Below, piece by piece: positions 40,890-50,851 of a stretch of DNA of 58,884 nt. Positions within the stretch are counted from its first letter, which is position 1. Every line of letters starts with the position of its first letter. Origin of the DNA: CAZNPW01 sp964575185 (GTDB lineage: Bacteria; Pseudomonadota; Alphaproteobacteria; Rhodobacterales; Rhodobacteraceae); the NCBI GenBank assembly GCA_964575185.1, contig CAZNPW010000013.1:1-58884 (forward strand). Direction: 5' to 3'. The notes beneath the pieces are model-generated. The model had not been told where the DNA came from. It searched no databases and saw nothing but the letters and a program-made list of their open reading frames with translations. A program made the position numbers and the translations under genes.

Positions 40890-41729
40890 ATGGACCTGCG
40901 GACGATCGGCATCGTGGTGACCGAGGCACGCGCGGACGCCGTCGCGCTGGACGCGGCGGCGGCCCTCGCGCTCCGGCAGGGCGCGCATCTGGACGTGCAC
41001 TGCGTCGCGGCCTCGTCCGCGCCGGCACGTCCGGCCCCGGCCGCCGTGGCCGCCCTCCTCGGAGCCGGGCTGGCAGAGGACGGCGCGCAGGCGGCGGCGC
41101 TGGCCGCCTGGGTCAGGGACATGCTGCCGCCCGCCGTGGCCGCCCGCGTCGCGACGGTCACGGCGGACCTCCCGGGGCTCGGCGCTGCCGTCGCCCGCGC
41201 CGCCCGCTTCTGCGACCTCGCGGTGGCGGCGCGGTCGCATGGCGCGGGCCGGGACGCGCTCGGCCCGCTCGTGCGCGAGGCGCTCCTCTTCGGGACCGGC
41301 GTGCCGCTCCTCGTGGTGCCGCCGGGCGAGCGGGACTGGAACCGGCCCTTCGCGCGCGTCGCGCTGGCGTGGAACGACACGGACGCGGCCCTGCGCGCGG
41401 CCCGCGCGACCCTGCCGCTGCTCGCGCCCCGCGCCCGGGTGGACGTGGTCGTCGTCGACCCTTCGCCCGGGGCCGCCGACCGGTCGGACCCCGGCGGGGC
41501 GCTGGCGCTCTGGCTCGCGCGGCACGGGCACAGGGTCGAGGTCTCGCTGCGCGCGCGCTCCTCGGCGCGGGTGGCCGACGTCCTCCTCCGCTTCGCCCGG
41601 GATCGCGGGTCCGAGGCCCTGGCGATGGGCGGCTACGGCCACGCGCCCTTCCGGGCGGCGGCCCCGGGCGGACCCGCCCGGACGCTGCTGGCCGAGGCGG
41701 ACCTGCCGCTCGTCATCGCCCCCGGCTAG
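40890..41729 (+). CDS. Universal stress protein
   Basis: 279-aa protein with two UspA-like halves. The second half has VALAWNDTDAALRAARATLP and MGGYGHAPFRAAAPGGPART, the ATP/phosphate loop pattern of Usp proteins (G-x2-G-x9-G[ST]-like), ending LPLVIAPG. The first half lacks a clear copy of the loop. Two-domain Usp proteins in Rhodobacteraceae are often induced by anoxia. ATG 40890 with GGAGGGAGG upstream. It is preceded by an FNR box. Confidence 0.85.
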   Translation: MDLRTIGIVVTEARADAVALDAAAALALRQGAHLDVHCVAASSAPARPAPAAVAALLGAGLAEDGAQAAALAAWVRDMLPPAVAARVATVTADLPGLGAAVARAARFCDLAVAARSHGAGRDALGPLVREALLFGTGVPLLVVPPGERDWNRPFARVALAWNDTDAALRAARATLPLLAPRARVDVVVVDPSPGAADRSDPGGALALWLARHGHRVEVSLRARSSARVADVLLRFARDRGSEALAMGGYGHAPFRAAAPGGPARTLLAEADLPLVIAPG

Positions 41730-41777
41730 GATCCGCCCCGATGCCGCGTGGTGTCGCACCCGCGCGGGGCAGCGTGC

Positions 41778-41791
41778 TTGACCTGGATCAA
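41778..41791 (+). promoter_or_regulatory. FNR box upstream of the sigma-factor gene
   Basis: TTGACCTGGATCAA fits the FNR consensus like the box at 40824. It ends 53 bp before the ATG of the sigma-factor gene. The flank downstream (AAGGC-CGGCGCG) also resembles the other promoter, so both may descend from one promoter unit. Confidence 0.8.
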
Positions 41792-41844
41792 GGCCCGGCG
41801 CGCGCGGCCGGTGCACCGTCGCGACGCGCCACGGAGGCCCCGCG

Positions 41845-42516
41845 ATGAACAGCGAATCGATAGCGCGCCGGTCCTCCGGCACCCCCGGCGGCGACGACGG
41901 AACCCCGCCCGCCGGTCGCGGCGACGTCCGGCGCGACGATGCCGTGCGCGCGGCGCTGGCCGAGGGGCACGCGCGCATCCGCCGCTTCCTGATCGGCAGG
42001 CTGGGAAGCGAGGACGAGGCGGCCGAGGTGCTTCAGGACTTCTCGCTCCGGGCGCTGGCCCGCGCGGGCGACCTGCGCGACGTGGGCAGCCTGCGCGGCT
42101 GGCTCAGCCGGCTCCTCGCCACCGCCGTCGCCGACCACGTCCGGCGCGCCGTGCGCCGCCGCCGCCGCGAGACCCCGCTCGACCCCGACGCGCCCGCGCC
42201 GCCGGCCCCGGCGCCCGACCCGGCCCTCGACCTGCTCGTGTGCGACTGCCTTCACCTCCTGCTGCCGACCCTGCCGCCCGCCCAGCGCAGCCTGGTCCGC
42301 CGCCTCGACATCGACGAAGAGCCGCGCGCCCGCGTCGCGGCCGACCTCGGCGTGTCGCCCGGCACCCTGGCAGTGCGCCTCCACCGCGCCCGCCGGGCGC
42401 TGCGCGACCGGCTGATGGACAAGTGCCGGACCTGCCCGTGGCACGGCTTCCTCGACTGCGGCTGCGAGGTGCTGGAGCGGGCGCTGCCCGGCTCCGGTCA
42501 GGGCCGCCGCCCCTGA
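41845..42516 (+). CDS. ECF-like RNA polymerase sigma factor with C-terminal Cys cluster
   Basis: 223-aa sigma-70-family protein. Region 2 spans ~residues 33-105 (HARIRRFLIGRLGSEDEAAE, VLQDFSLRALA), an Arg run RRAVRRRRRE follows, and region 4 is ~145-190 (ARVAADLGVSPGTLAVRLHR). The ~30-residue tail has Cys194, Cys197, Cys205 and Cys207 (DKCRTCPWHGFLDCGC), with His200 between, a plausible metal or redox site. No anti-sigma gene is adjacent. ATG 41845 with GGAGG upstream. Confidence 0.85.
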   Translation: MNSESIARRSSGTPGGDDGTPPAGRGDVRRDDAVRAALAEGHARIRRFLIGRLGSEDEAAEVLQDFSLRALARAGDLRDVGSLRGWLSRLLATAVADHVRRAVRRRRRETPLDPDAPAPPAPAPDPALDLLVCDCLHLLLPTLPPAQRSLVRRLDIDEEPRARVAADLGVSPGTLAVRLHRARRALRDRLMDKCRTCPWHGFLDCGCEVLERALPGSGQGRRP

Positions 42517-42529
42517 TGCGAACCCACAC

Positions 42530-43825
42530 CTAGACCTCCTCGATCCGCAGCGCCACCGGGTCGCCGACCAGCACGCCGGTGGCGGCGAAGCGGGCGGTCG
42601 CCTCGTCGACGTCGGCGCGGGTGGCCTTGTGCGTCACGATGAGGACCGGCGCCTGGGCACCCTGGTGGCCGTACTGGCGCATCCGGTCGATGCTGATCCC
42701 GGCCTCGCCGAGGCAGGTCGCGATCCGGGCGAGCGCCCCGGGCCTGTCGATCAGCGTCATCCGCAGATACCACGGCGCGGGCGCGGCGGCGACCGCGGCG
42801 GTGGGTGTCGCAAGGCCGGCCGCCGGGCGGCCGAAGGTGGGCGTGCGCACCCCGCGGGCGATGTCGATCACGTCGGCCATCACCGCGCTCGCCGTCGGGC
42901 CTTCGCCCGCGCCGGGGCCGCGCAACACGATCTGGCCCACCGCGTCGCCTTCCAGCACGACCATGTTGGTGCCGCCCTGCAGCTGGCCGAGCGGGCTGTC
43001 GGCCGGCACGAGGCAGGGCGTCATCCGCTGCTCCAGCCCCCGGCCCGTGACCTGCGCGACGCCGAGGAGCTTGATCCGGTAGCCCATGTCGGCGGCCAGC
43101 CGGATGTCGTCGATGCTGACCGCGCCGATGCCTTCGAGCTGCACCGCGGGAAAGTTGACCTGGGTGCCGAAGGCGATGGCGGCCAGAAGGCTCAGCTTGT
43201 GGCCCGCGTCGATGCCGCCCACGTCGAGGTTCGGGTCGGCCTCGAGGTAGCCGAGGGCCCGCGCCTCCTCGAAGACCGCCTCGTAGGGCAGGCCTGCGCT
43301 TTCCATCCGGGTCAGGATGTAGTTGCAGGTGCCGTTCATCACCCCCATCACGCGGCGCATTCCGTTCGCCGCGAGGCCTTCGGTCAGCGCCTTGACCACC
43401 GGGATGCCGCCCGCGACCGCGGCCTCGAAGCGGATCACGCGGCCGGCGGCCTCGGCCTGCAGCGCCAGCGCCTGGCCGTGGTGGGCGAGCAGCGCCTTGT
43501 TCGCGGTCACCACGTCGCGGCCGGCCGCGAGCGCGGCCTCGGTCGCCTGTTTCGCCGGGCCGTCATGGCCGCCCATCACCTCGACGAAGACGTCGATGTC
43601 GGGGCGGCGGGCGAGGGCCACGGGGTCGTCCTCCCAGGCGGTGCCGGACAGGTCGACGCCGCGGTCCCGGCCGCGCGCGCGGGCGCTGACGGCGGCGAGG
43701 GTGACGGGCCGCCCGGCCCGGGCGGCGATGAGGCTCGCGTGGCGCTGCACGATCCGCACCACGCCCGTTCCGACGGTGCCGAGCCCGGCAAGGCCCAGGC
43801 GGAGCGGGGCGGGGGATGCGGGCAT
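42530..43825 (-). CDS. hom: Homoserine dehydrogenase
   Basis: 431-aa enzyme reducing aspartate semialdehyde to homoserine, for threonine and methionine. The N-terminal Rossmann motif GLAGLGTVGTGVV binds NAD(P); NKALLAHHGQ, VAGGIPVVKALTEGL and MNGTCNYILTRM follow; the C-terminal ~80 residues are an ACT domain (RMTLIDRPGALARIATCLGE) for threonine feedback. The start is ATG 43825. It converges with the sigma-factor gene with only 13 bp between the stops. Confidence 0.94.
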   Translation of the reverse strand: MPASPAPLRLGLAGLGTVGTGVVRIVQRHASLIAARAGRPVTLAAVSARARGRDRGVDLSGTAWEDDPVALARRPDIDVFVEVMGGHDGPAKQATEAALAAGRDVVTANKALLAHHGQALALQAEAAGRVIRFEAAVAGGIPVVKALTEGLAANGMRRVMGVMNGTCNYILTRMESAGLPYEAVFEEARALGYLEADPNLDVGGIDAGHKLSLLAAIAFGTQVNFPAVQLEGIGAVSIDDIRLAADMGYRIKLLGVAQVTGRGLEQRMTPCLVPADSPLGQLQGGTNMVVLEGDAVGQIVLRGPGAGEGPTASAVMADVIDIARGVRTPTFGRPAAGLATPTAAVAAAPAPWYLRMTLIDRPGALARIATCLGEAGISIDRMRQYGHQGAQAPVLIVTHKATRADVDEATARFAATGVLVGDPVALRIEEV

Positions 43826-43894
43826 GGGGCACCTTCGGCTGATCCGTCGGCCCTGTTAGCGGGGATGCGGTGCTTCCACAACGCCCCGGCGGGA

Positions 43895-44140
43895 TCAGGG
43901 CACGGGCGGGCCTGACACGGGCGTGCCGACCAGCCGCGCGGCGCGGGCGCGCAGGGCGGCGGCGCGGGCGGCCAGCGCCGCGTCGTCGGCCGGAGCGATC
44001 AGGTCGGCCCCGGCGGCGGCGCGCAGCTCCGCGACGGGGGCAAGCGCCGGCGCCGGGCCGGGCGGCGGCCGCCCGAGGTCCGGCAGGTCGGGTCCGGCGC
44101 AGGCGGCAAGGACGAAGAGGATCGGGAGCGCACGCGGCAT
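43895..44140 (-). CDS. Small predicted lipoprotein
   Basis: 81-aa protein with signal-like N-terminus RALPILFVLAACAG (lipobox LAAC, Cys14), then a Pro/Ala-rich stretch and an Arg/Ala helix (ARAAALRARAARL). ATG 44140. No domain recognised. Small lipoproteins of this plan are frequent in Rhodobacteraceae beside hom or Tad genes (from memory). Function unknown. Confidence 0.6.
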   Translation of the reverse strand: MPRALPILFVLAACAGPDLPDLGRPPPGPAPALAPVAELRAAAGADLIAPADDAALAARAAALRARAARLVGTPVSGPPVP

Positions 44141-44177
44141 GACCCCGACCCTAGTCGTCTTCCGCGCGGCGCGGAAG

Positions 44178-44783
44178 TCAGAGGCAGCCCGGGTCGGGTG
44201 TGCCCACGAGCGTCAGGCGCCCCGACTGGTTGCGCACGCGCTGCACCGCGAACTCGCGGATCGTCTGGGCCCCGACGCCGATCCAGTCGTTGATGCCAAG
44301 ATTCACCGTCGGGCGATAGTCCACCTCGGTCTGGATGATGACGGCGCGGTCGGTTTCGAAGGCCATGACGGGGATCATCGGCACGAAGGCCTGCAGAGTG
44401 GCGTTGGTCAGTTGCGGCATGACGTTACCGGGCGACCGCGACCAGATCACACGGAACTGGTCGGTCGCGGTATCGCGGCAGATCACCGTCAGCCGCAGGC
44501 GCGGCGTCAGCTCGTTGTCAACGAAGTAATCGACGATGTCGTCGAGCCTCGGGATGTAGGTCGTCTGGTTCAGCGTCTCCTGCCGCGTGACGAGGTCGAG
44601 CACTGCGAAGGTGGCGGTCTGGACGCGGTTGATCGTGCGGTAGACGTCCCAGTAGGACACCATCGCCACGGCCGCCCAGACCATCAGCGGCAAGACGACC
44701 ACGAACTCCGCCACGATGGACCCGCGCTCCTCGCGGCGGAAGCGCGCCAGCAGGCGGGCGAGGGGCAGGTGGGGGACGGCCAT
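44178..44783 (-). CDS. TadE-like pseudopilin/pilus assembly protein
   Basis: 201-aa protein. The N-terminus RFRREERGSIVAEFVVVLPL is a TadE-type type IV-like signal: basic residues, Gly, then Glu at +5 and one hydrophobic helix. The rest is an extracytoplasmic part with two Cys. ATG 44783 is preferred (GAGGAG with seven-base spacing); a TTG at 44789 is also in frame. It is the last of three Tad-type genes here. Confidence 0.75.
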   Translation of the reverse strand: MAVPHLPLARLLARFRREERGSIVAEFVVVLPLMVWAAVAMVSYWDVYRTINRVQTATFAVLDLVTRQETLNQTTYIPRLDDIVDYFVDNELTPRLRLTVICRDTATDQFRVIWSRSPGNVMPQLTNATLQAFVPMIPVMAFETDRAVIIQTEVDYRPTVNLGINDWIGVGAQTIREFAVQRVRNQSGRLTLVGTPDPGCL

Positions 44784-44794
44784 CGGCAAGCTCC

Positions 44795-45328
44795 TCAGTT
44801 CGGCTCGTTCACGAACGTCTGAACGGCGGTCAGTCCGATCTCGCCCTGCGCGTTGCGGACAAGGCCCGCGCCGATACCCGTCGTCGGGAAGATCGCGGGC
44901 GAAAGAAGGCAGACCCTGACGAGCATGATGTCGTTGTTCGCGCCGACGTCGTAGGGCAGCAGCGGCTGGATTTCCTCATCGCGGTTGATGCAGGCAATCG
45001 CGCTCGGCGGCATGTTCCAGGTCGCCTGGCTGATCGGACGCAATTCCAGGCGGATGGCGTCCATGCAGTCGGGAATGACCGCGGTGCGGTCGCAGATCAG
45101 CTGCTTGACCGATTCCGGCGTGGGATCGTTGATCTGGCCGAGCGAGACCGCGCGGATCGCCATGTTGACCGAACGTTCGAGCATGGTCGACTTCACCATG
45201 AACCACCCGGCCTCGAACGCCATCATGAACAGCGTCATAAGCACCGGCAGGACCAGCACGAACTCGATCGTCGAGTTGCCGTCCTCGCGCCGGGCAAAAG
45301 CGCGAGGAAGTGTCACGGCCCGGATCAT
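44795..45328 (-). CDS. TadE-like pseudopilin/pilus assembly protein
   Basis: 177-aa protein with N-terminus RREDGNSTIEFVLVLPVLMT, the TadE signal (Gly, Glu+5, hydrophobic helix), then a ~130-residue domain with five cysteines (including LICDRTAVIPDCMDAI). ATG 45328 overlaps the stop of the upstream vWA-type gene (ATGA), and the next TadE gene follows 11 bp downstream. Likely a minor pseudopilin of the tight-adherence system. Confidence 0.75.
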   Translation of the reverse strand: MIRAVTLPRAFARREDGNSTIEFVLVLPVLMTLFMMAFEAGWFMVKSTMLERSVNMAIRAVSLGQINDPTPESVKQLICDRTAVIPDCMDAIRLELRPISQATWNMPPSAIACINRDEEIQPLLPYDVGANNDIMLVRVCLLSPAIFPTTGIGAGLVRNAQGEIGLTAVQTFVNEPN

Positions 45329-47127
45329 TGCGTCAGCCGGAGCTGGCTGATCCGGGCGGCAATCGCGCGGAAGGCGGTGCGCAGGTCGGCCGAGTTTGCG
45401 GCGGGGAAGTAGTTGTTGTCGCTGATGTTGCCGTTTGTGACCGTGCGGGCGCAGAGCCGGATCTGGTTCTGGCCGTTCACCGGCGCCTCGAAAGCGATGC
45501 CGTAAACGATCACGTTGCGGTCCTTTGCCATCGTGCAGATGTCCTGCAACTGGGCGTCCATGCTCGGCGTCGGCGTCAGAGCGCGGAGGCCGGGCACGCC
45601 GTCGTTGTTCGTGTTGCCGATGATCTCGTGGTAGATCGCGTTCTGGGCGGCGCCGTTCGATTCCGTCCGCGCGAACAGCTGCCACGCGACCCAGCTTGCC
45701 CGCTGCGCCTGCAGGATTTGCGGCCAAGTCTGCAACGTGATGCCGGTCGTCGTCGTGCCGATGGTAGGGGTGTAGCAGTTGGCAGGCGGGTTCGCGCCGT
45801 TCCAGGGCCGGCATTGATAGATGCCGAGGTGCGGCACCCAGAAGGGCGTGCTGGTAGAACCGCCCGCGCGGGATGCGATGAAGCGCGAGTAGTTGCCGTC
45901 GCTGTTCGCACGCCAGATCCGGCCGAGCGGGCCGAGCGCCCCGGTGTCCGCGGTGACGGCCGTCGACTTGAAGGCGTCGTTCACGCGCTCTTCGGCAAAG
46001 TGCTCGCCGTCGGTCATCAGCAAGATGACCTTCATCATCTCGGGCCGGGCCGCGCCGTCGGCCATGTAGTCGAACGGGCGCCCGGCAAAGCTCGCGGGAA
46101 TCTGGTTGGCGGCGCGGAACTCGGCGAACATCGGGCGCGCCGAGGGGTCGAGCAGCGCAAGGCCCCAGCGCATCCCGGCATTGATCGAGGTCGCGCCGAC
46201 GGGCACGAGGCCGTCGATGTAGCCCTGCAGGGTCGCGATGTTGTTGCCCGGCAGGCGGATCTGGTTGCCCGGCTGCGGCGGGCACCAGCGGTTGTCGGCG
46301 ACGGGCATCGCGCTCCCGGCGTTGTTGTAGGCGATCCAGCCGGTGCCCGCGTTCGGCAGGGACTGCGAGTTGCCGGGAGCGTTCTGGCCCGAGAAGGTGT
46401 CGGCGTTCGCCGTCATCGGCAGCGCCAGCGTCCGCGACAGGCCGGGCGTCGCGTAGGCCGCCGGGGGCAGGTCGACACAGGTCATGTTCGCCGTCCCGTT
46501 GGGCAGCGTGACGTTGTATTTCGGCGCAAGCAGCGGCCCGAGCATCACCTGGCCGTTGAACGGCACGATGGCGATCGATGTCCGCCCTTCGGCATCGGTC
46601 TCGAGGACGGTCTGGATGAACTCCTTGGCGGCGACGCGGAGGCCCGCGATCCGGCTCGGCGTCTGGATCATCGAGCCCGACACGTCGAGCACCATCGCGA
46701 TCTCGATGTCGGTGATGCGCTGTTCGGCGATGGAGGTTGCGGGAATGTCGAACTCGTCGATCCCCATCATCTGCGCGAAGAAGGGTTTCTCGACAGCCAT
46801 CCCGTCGGCCGAGACCTCGCGGAAGTTGAGGCCCTGGCTCACGTTCACCGAGGTCAGGTCTTCGGCATGGCCGGCCTTCGACACGTAGTCGCGGCAGACC
46901 TGGTCGGGGTTCAGCGTCTGGTTCAGCGCCGCCGCCGCCAGCGTACAGCGGTCGAGCGACTGCTGCAGCGAGTTGCGCACGTATTCGGTGCGCATGAGGT
47001 CGACCGCGAAGCCGCCCATCATGATCATCAGCGTGAACAGGATGACGACGAAGATCGAAATCGTGCCGTCTTCCTCGCGGCGGAATCGCGTCAGCAGGCG
47101 GTTGCGGCAGGTGGGTGCGGGCAGCAT
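45325..47127 (-). CDS. TadG-like protein with von Willebrand A domain
   Basis: 600-aa protein. N-terminus RFRREEDGTISIFVVILFTL is a TadE/TadG-type membrane segment. A vWA domain starts at ~residue 140 with the MIDAS motif DVSGSM (148-153); further MIDAS parts are VGATSINAGMRWG and LLMTDGEHFAEE. The remainder is Asn/Thr-rich and extracellular in type. TadG-like vWA proteins act with TadE/F in adherence pili or outer-membrane steps. ATG 47127. No Tad ATPase or prepilin gene is in the window. Confidence 0.82.
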   Translation of the reverse strand: MLPAPTCRNRLLTRFRREEDGTISIFVVILFTLMIMMGGFAVDLMRTEYVRNSLQQSLDRCTLAAAALNQTLNPDQVCRDYVSKAGHAEDLTSVNVSQGLNFREVSADGMAVEKPFFAQMMGIDEFDIPATSIAEQRITDIEIAMVLDVSGSMIQTPSRIAGLRVAAKEFIQTVLETDAEGRTSIAIVPFNGQVMLGPLLAPKYNVTLPNGTANMTCVDLPPAAYATPGLSRTLALPMTANADTFSGQNAPGNSQSLPNAGTGWIAYNNAGSAMPVADNRWCPPQPGNQIRLPGNNIATLQGYIDGLVPVGATSINAGMRWGLALLDPSARPMFAEFRAANQIPASFAGRPFDYMADGAARPEMMKVILLMTDGEHFAEERVNDAFKSTAVTADTGALGPLGRIWRANSDGNYSRFIASRAGGSTSTPFWVPHLGIYQCRPWNGANPPANCYTPTIGTTTTGITLQTWPQILQAQRASWVAWQLFARTESNGAAQNAIYHEIIGNTNNDGVPGLRALTPTPSMDAQLQDICTMAKDRNVIVYGIAFEAPVNGQNQIRLCARTVTNGNISDNNYFPAANSADLRTAFRAIAARISQLRLTQ

Positions 47128-47455
47128 CTCGGCTCCTCTCGTCGCCGCGCCGGGGCAGAGCCGGCGCGGATACAGCTATGGATCGTCCATCCAGAGCCCC
47201 CGCCCGATGGCGAAATTGTGGCCAAGTTTACGAATGGAAAGCGAAATCGACATCGGCGGAAACAGTCGCGCCGGGGTCGGGCGCATTGTTCGGCCGGCCC
47301 GGCCGGAGCGCCCGGCAAAGGGTTCACGGGGCCGCCGCCCGCCCGCGCTGCGGACCGCGCTGCGCCGCGCGATGATTCGGTGCGCGGCCCTGCCGCCGGT
47401 GATGCAATCTTCATCAATCCGGCCCATGATCGGCTGAACAAGGGGAGGGACGACG
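47128..47455. other. Non-coding gap between tadG-like and glutamate dehydrogenase genes
   Basis: 328 bp between divergent genes, probably holding two promoters. The frames that cross it look random. I see GGAGG before the gdh ATG (47445-47449) and no further clear box, hairpin or repeat. Confidence 0.5.
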
Positions 47456-48886
<1,431 letters not shown>

Positions 48887-48929
48887 CGTGGGCCAGGGAT
48901 GTCCGTCCGAAGATCCTTGGCCTGGAACC

Positions 48930-48957
48930 CCAAGGTCCTGCGGACGAAGGACCTTGG
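48930..48957 (+). terminator. Hairpin after the glutamate dehydrogenase gene
   Basis: CCAAGGTCCT (48930-48939) and AGGACCTTGG (48948-48957) form a perfect 10-bp stem with an 8-base loop, about 44 bp after the stop. A partly similar sequence (CGAAGATCCTTGG) precedes it. No clear T-run. Probable terminator. Confidence 0.6.
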
Positions 48958-49327
48958 CGCGGTCCTCCCCGGTGGGGATCCTCCCCCGGTGGCCTGCCGG
49001 TGGCCGGTGCAACCGGGCCGCAAGGCGCCGCCCGAGGCGGCCGCTATCTGGCTCGCCTGACTTGCGCGATCCTGACCGCGGCGCGGCTGCAAGCGCGCCG
49101 CACATCCGGGGTAGCGAGCCCACCGAGGTCCGCCGAACCCGTGTCCATTACCGCATCCCCGCGTGCTGCCGCGGCCGTCCCTTGCCGACCGCGGTGCGCC
49201 TGTCCTTCGCTCTCGCGGGCAGCCGCGAGGCCGCGCGCTGATCGCGCGAATGCGACGCGGCCTGTCGCCCCCGGTCCTTGCAGGGCTGGGGGCATTGCGT
49301 CCATAACCCCCCGGGTGGGGGCGCGCG
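48958..49327. other. Non-coding gap before the sarcosine oxidase operon
   Basis: ~370 bp with no credible gene. There is a GGGGATCCTCCCC inverted repeat near 48974, and GGGTGGGGGCGCGCG stands directly before the soxB ATG. The promoter of the sarcosine oxidase operon should be here, but I see no convincing operator. A minus-strand frame at 49044-49304 looks random. Confidence 0.5.
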
Positions 49328-50578
49328 ATGCGGTATTCCGGGTTCAGGGTTCTGGCAGAGGCGCTGCGCGGCAACCGCGGCTGGCGGCCCGCCTGGCGCG
49401 AGCCCGACCCGAAGCCCGCCTATGACGCGATCATCATCGGCGGCGGCGGGCACGGGCTGTCGACGGCCTATTACCTGGCCAGGAACCACGGCCTGCGGAA
49501 CGTGGCCGTGCTGGAGAAGGGGTGGCTCGGCGGCGGCAACGTGGGCCGCAACACCACGATCGTGCGGGCCAACTACTTCCTGCCCGGCAACTCCGAGTTC
49601 TACAGCCATTCCCTGCGGCTGTGGGAGACGCTCGAGACCGAGCTCAACTACAACACGATGCACAGCCAGCGCGGGCACATCATCCTGTTCCATTCGGACG
49701 GTCAGCGCGACGCGGCGGTGCGGCGGGGGAACGCCATCGTCAACCAGGGCGACGACGCCGAGATCCTGACGCGTGACCAGTTGCGCGAGATGATCCCGTT
49801 CCTCGACTACGACCAGGCGCGGTTCCCGATCCACGGCGGGCTGATCCAGCGCCGCGCCGGGACCGCGCGGCACGATGCGGTGGCCTGGGGCTATGCGCGG
49901 GGGGCAGACCGGCTGGGGGTGGACCTGATCCAGAACTGCGAGGTCACGGGGATCGACATCTCCGGCGGCCGGGTGACGGGCGTGCAGACGGTGCGGGGGC
50001 CGATCCGGGCCGCGAAGGTCGGGATCGTGGTCGCGGGGCGGACGAGCCAGGTCGCCGCGATGGCGGGCCTGCGGCTGCCGATCGAGAGCTACGTCATGCA
50101 GGCCTTCGTGACCGAGGGGCTGAAGCCCTGCATCGACCATGTCATCAGCTTCGGCATGGGACATTTCTACATCAGCCAGTCCGACAAGGGGGGCCTCGTC
50201 TTCGGCGGCGACCTGGATTTCTACACCTCCTACGCCGCCCGCGGGAACCTGCCGATGATGGAGCATGTGATGGAGGCGGGCATGACCCTGATGCCGATGA
50301 TCGGACGCGCCAAGGTCCTGCGGTCCTGGGGCGGGATCATGGACATGACGCCGGACGGCTCGCCCATCATCGACCGCACGCCGGTGGAGGGCCTCTTCCT
50401 CGATGCCGGCTGGAACTACGGGGGGTTCAAGGCCGTCCCCGCCTCCGGCTGGTGCATGGCGCACCTCATGGCAACCGGCGAGCCGCACGAGGTCGCCCGC
50501 CGCTTCCGCCTCGACCGCTTCCGGCAGGGGGCGGTGATCGACGAGGAAGGCACCGGGTCGCAGCACAACTTGCACTGA
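49328..50578 (+). CDS. soxB: Sarcosine oxidase, beta subunit
   Basis: 416-aa flavoprotein subunit of heterotetrameric sarcosine oxidase, which converts sarcosine to glycine and passes the methyl to tetrahydrofolate. FAD-binding IIIGGGGHGLSTAYYL at residues 35-50; RRAGTARHDAVAW with His182, matching the position of the His that binds FMN covalently in known enzymes; C-terminal GWNYGGFKAVPASGW. ATG 49328. The stop is nine bases before soxD. Confidence 0.94.
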   Translation: MRYSGFRVLAEALRGNRGWRPAWREPDPKPAYDAIIIGGGGHGLSTAYYLARNHGLRNVAVLEKGWLGGGNVGRNTTIVRANYFLPGNSEFYSHSLRLWETLETELNYNTMHSQRGHIILFHSDGQRDAAVRRGNAIVNQGDDAEILTRDQLREMIPFLDYDQARFPIHGGLIQRRAGTARHDAVAWGYARGADRLGVDLIQNCEVTGIDISGGRVTGVQTVRGPIRAAKVGIVVAGRTSQVAAMAGLRLPIESYVMQAFVTEGLKPCIDHVISFGMGHFYISQSDKGGLVFGGDLDFYTSYAARGNLPMMEHVMEAGMTLMPMIGRAKVLRSWGGIMDMTPDGSPIIDRTPVEGLFLDAGWNYGGFKAVPASGWCMAHLMATGEPHEVARRFRLDRFRQGAVIDEEGTGSQHNLH

Positions 50579-50587
50579 TCGCACATC

Positions 50588-50851
50588 ATGCTCATCCATT
50601 GCCCCCTCTGCGGCCCCCGCGACCGGCGCGAGTTCTACTTCCTCGGCGGGGAAGACTGGCTCGCGCGGCCCGAAGGCGACGTGGCGGCCTTCGACGACTA
50701 CTTGCACAATCGCGACAATCCGGCGGGCGAGACGCGCGACCTCTGGTATCACGAGGGCGGCTGCGCGCAGTGGCTGCGGGTGACGCGGAATACCGTCACC
50801 CATGCGGTGACGGGGGCGGAGCTGGTGGCGGAGGTTCCCCATGCGCGTTGA
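50588..50851 (+). CDS. soxD: Sarcosine oxidase, delta subunit
   Basis: 87-aa zinc-binding subunit. The ligands fit the family: Cys5 and Cys8 (IHCPLCGPRDRREF), His55 and Cys59 (YHEGGC). It bridges the other subunits. The end overlaps the soxA start by 11 bases. Confidence 0.92.
   Translation: MLIHCPLCGPRDRREFYFLGGEDWLARPEGDVAAFDDYLHNRDNPAGETRDLWYHEGGCAQWLRVTRNTVTHAVTGAELVAEVPHAR

Noticed and set aside
47091..47441. Possible small gene upstream of gdh on the minus strand
   Set aside because: Its composition is Arg/Pro/Gly-rich and it overlaps the start of the vWA-type gene; no RBS or homology seen.
49044..49304. 86-codon minus-strand frame in the gap before soxB
   Set aside because: No start signal, no domain and a random-looking composition; it probably only fills non-coding DNA.
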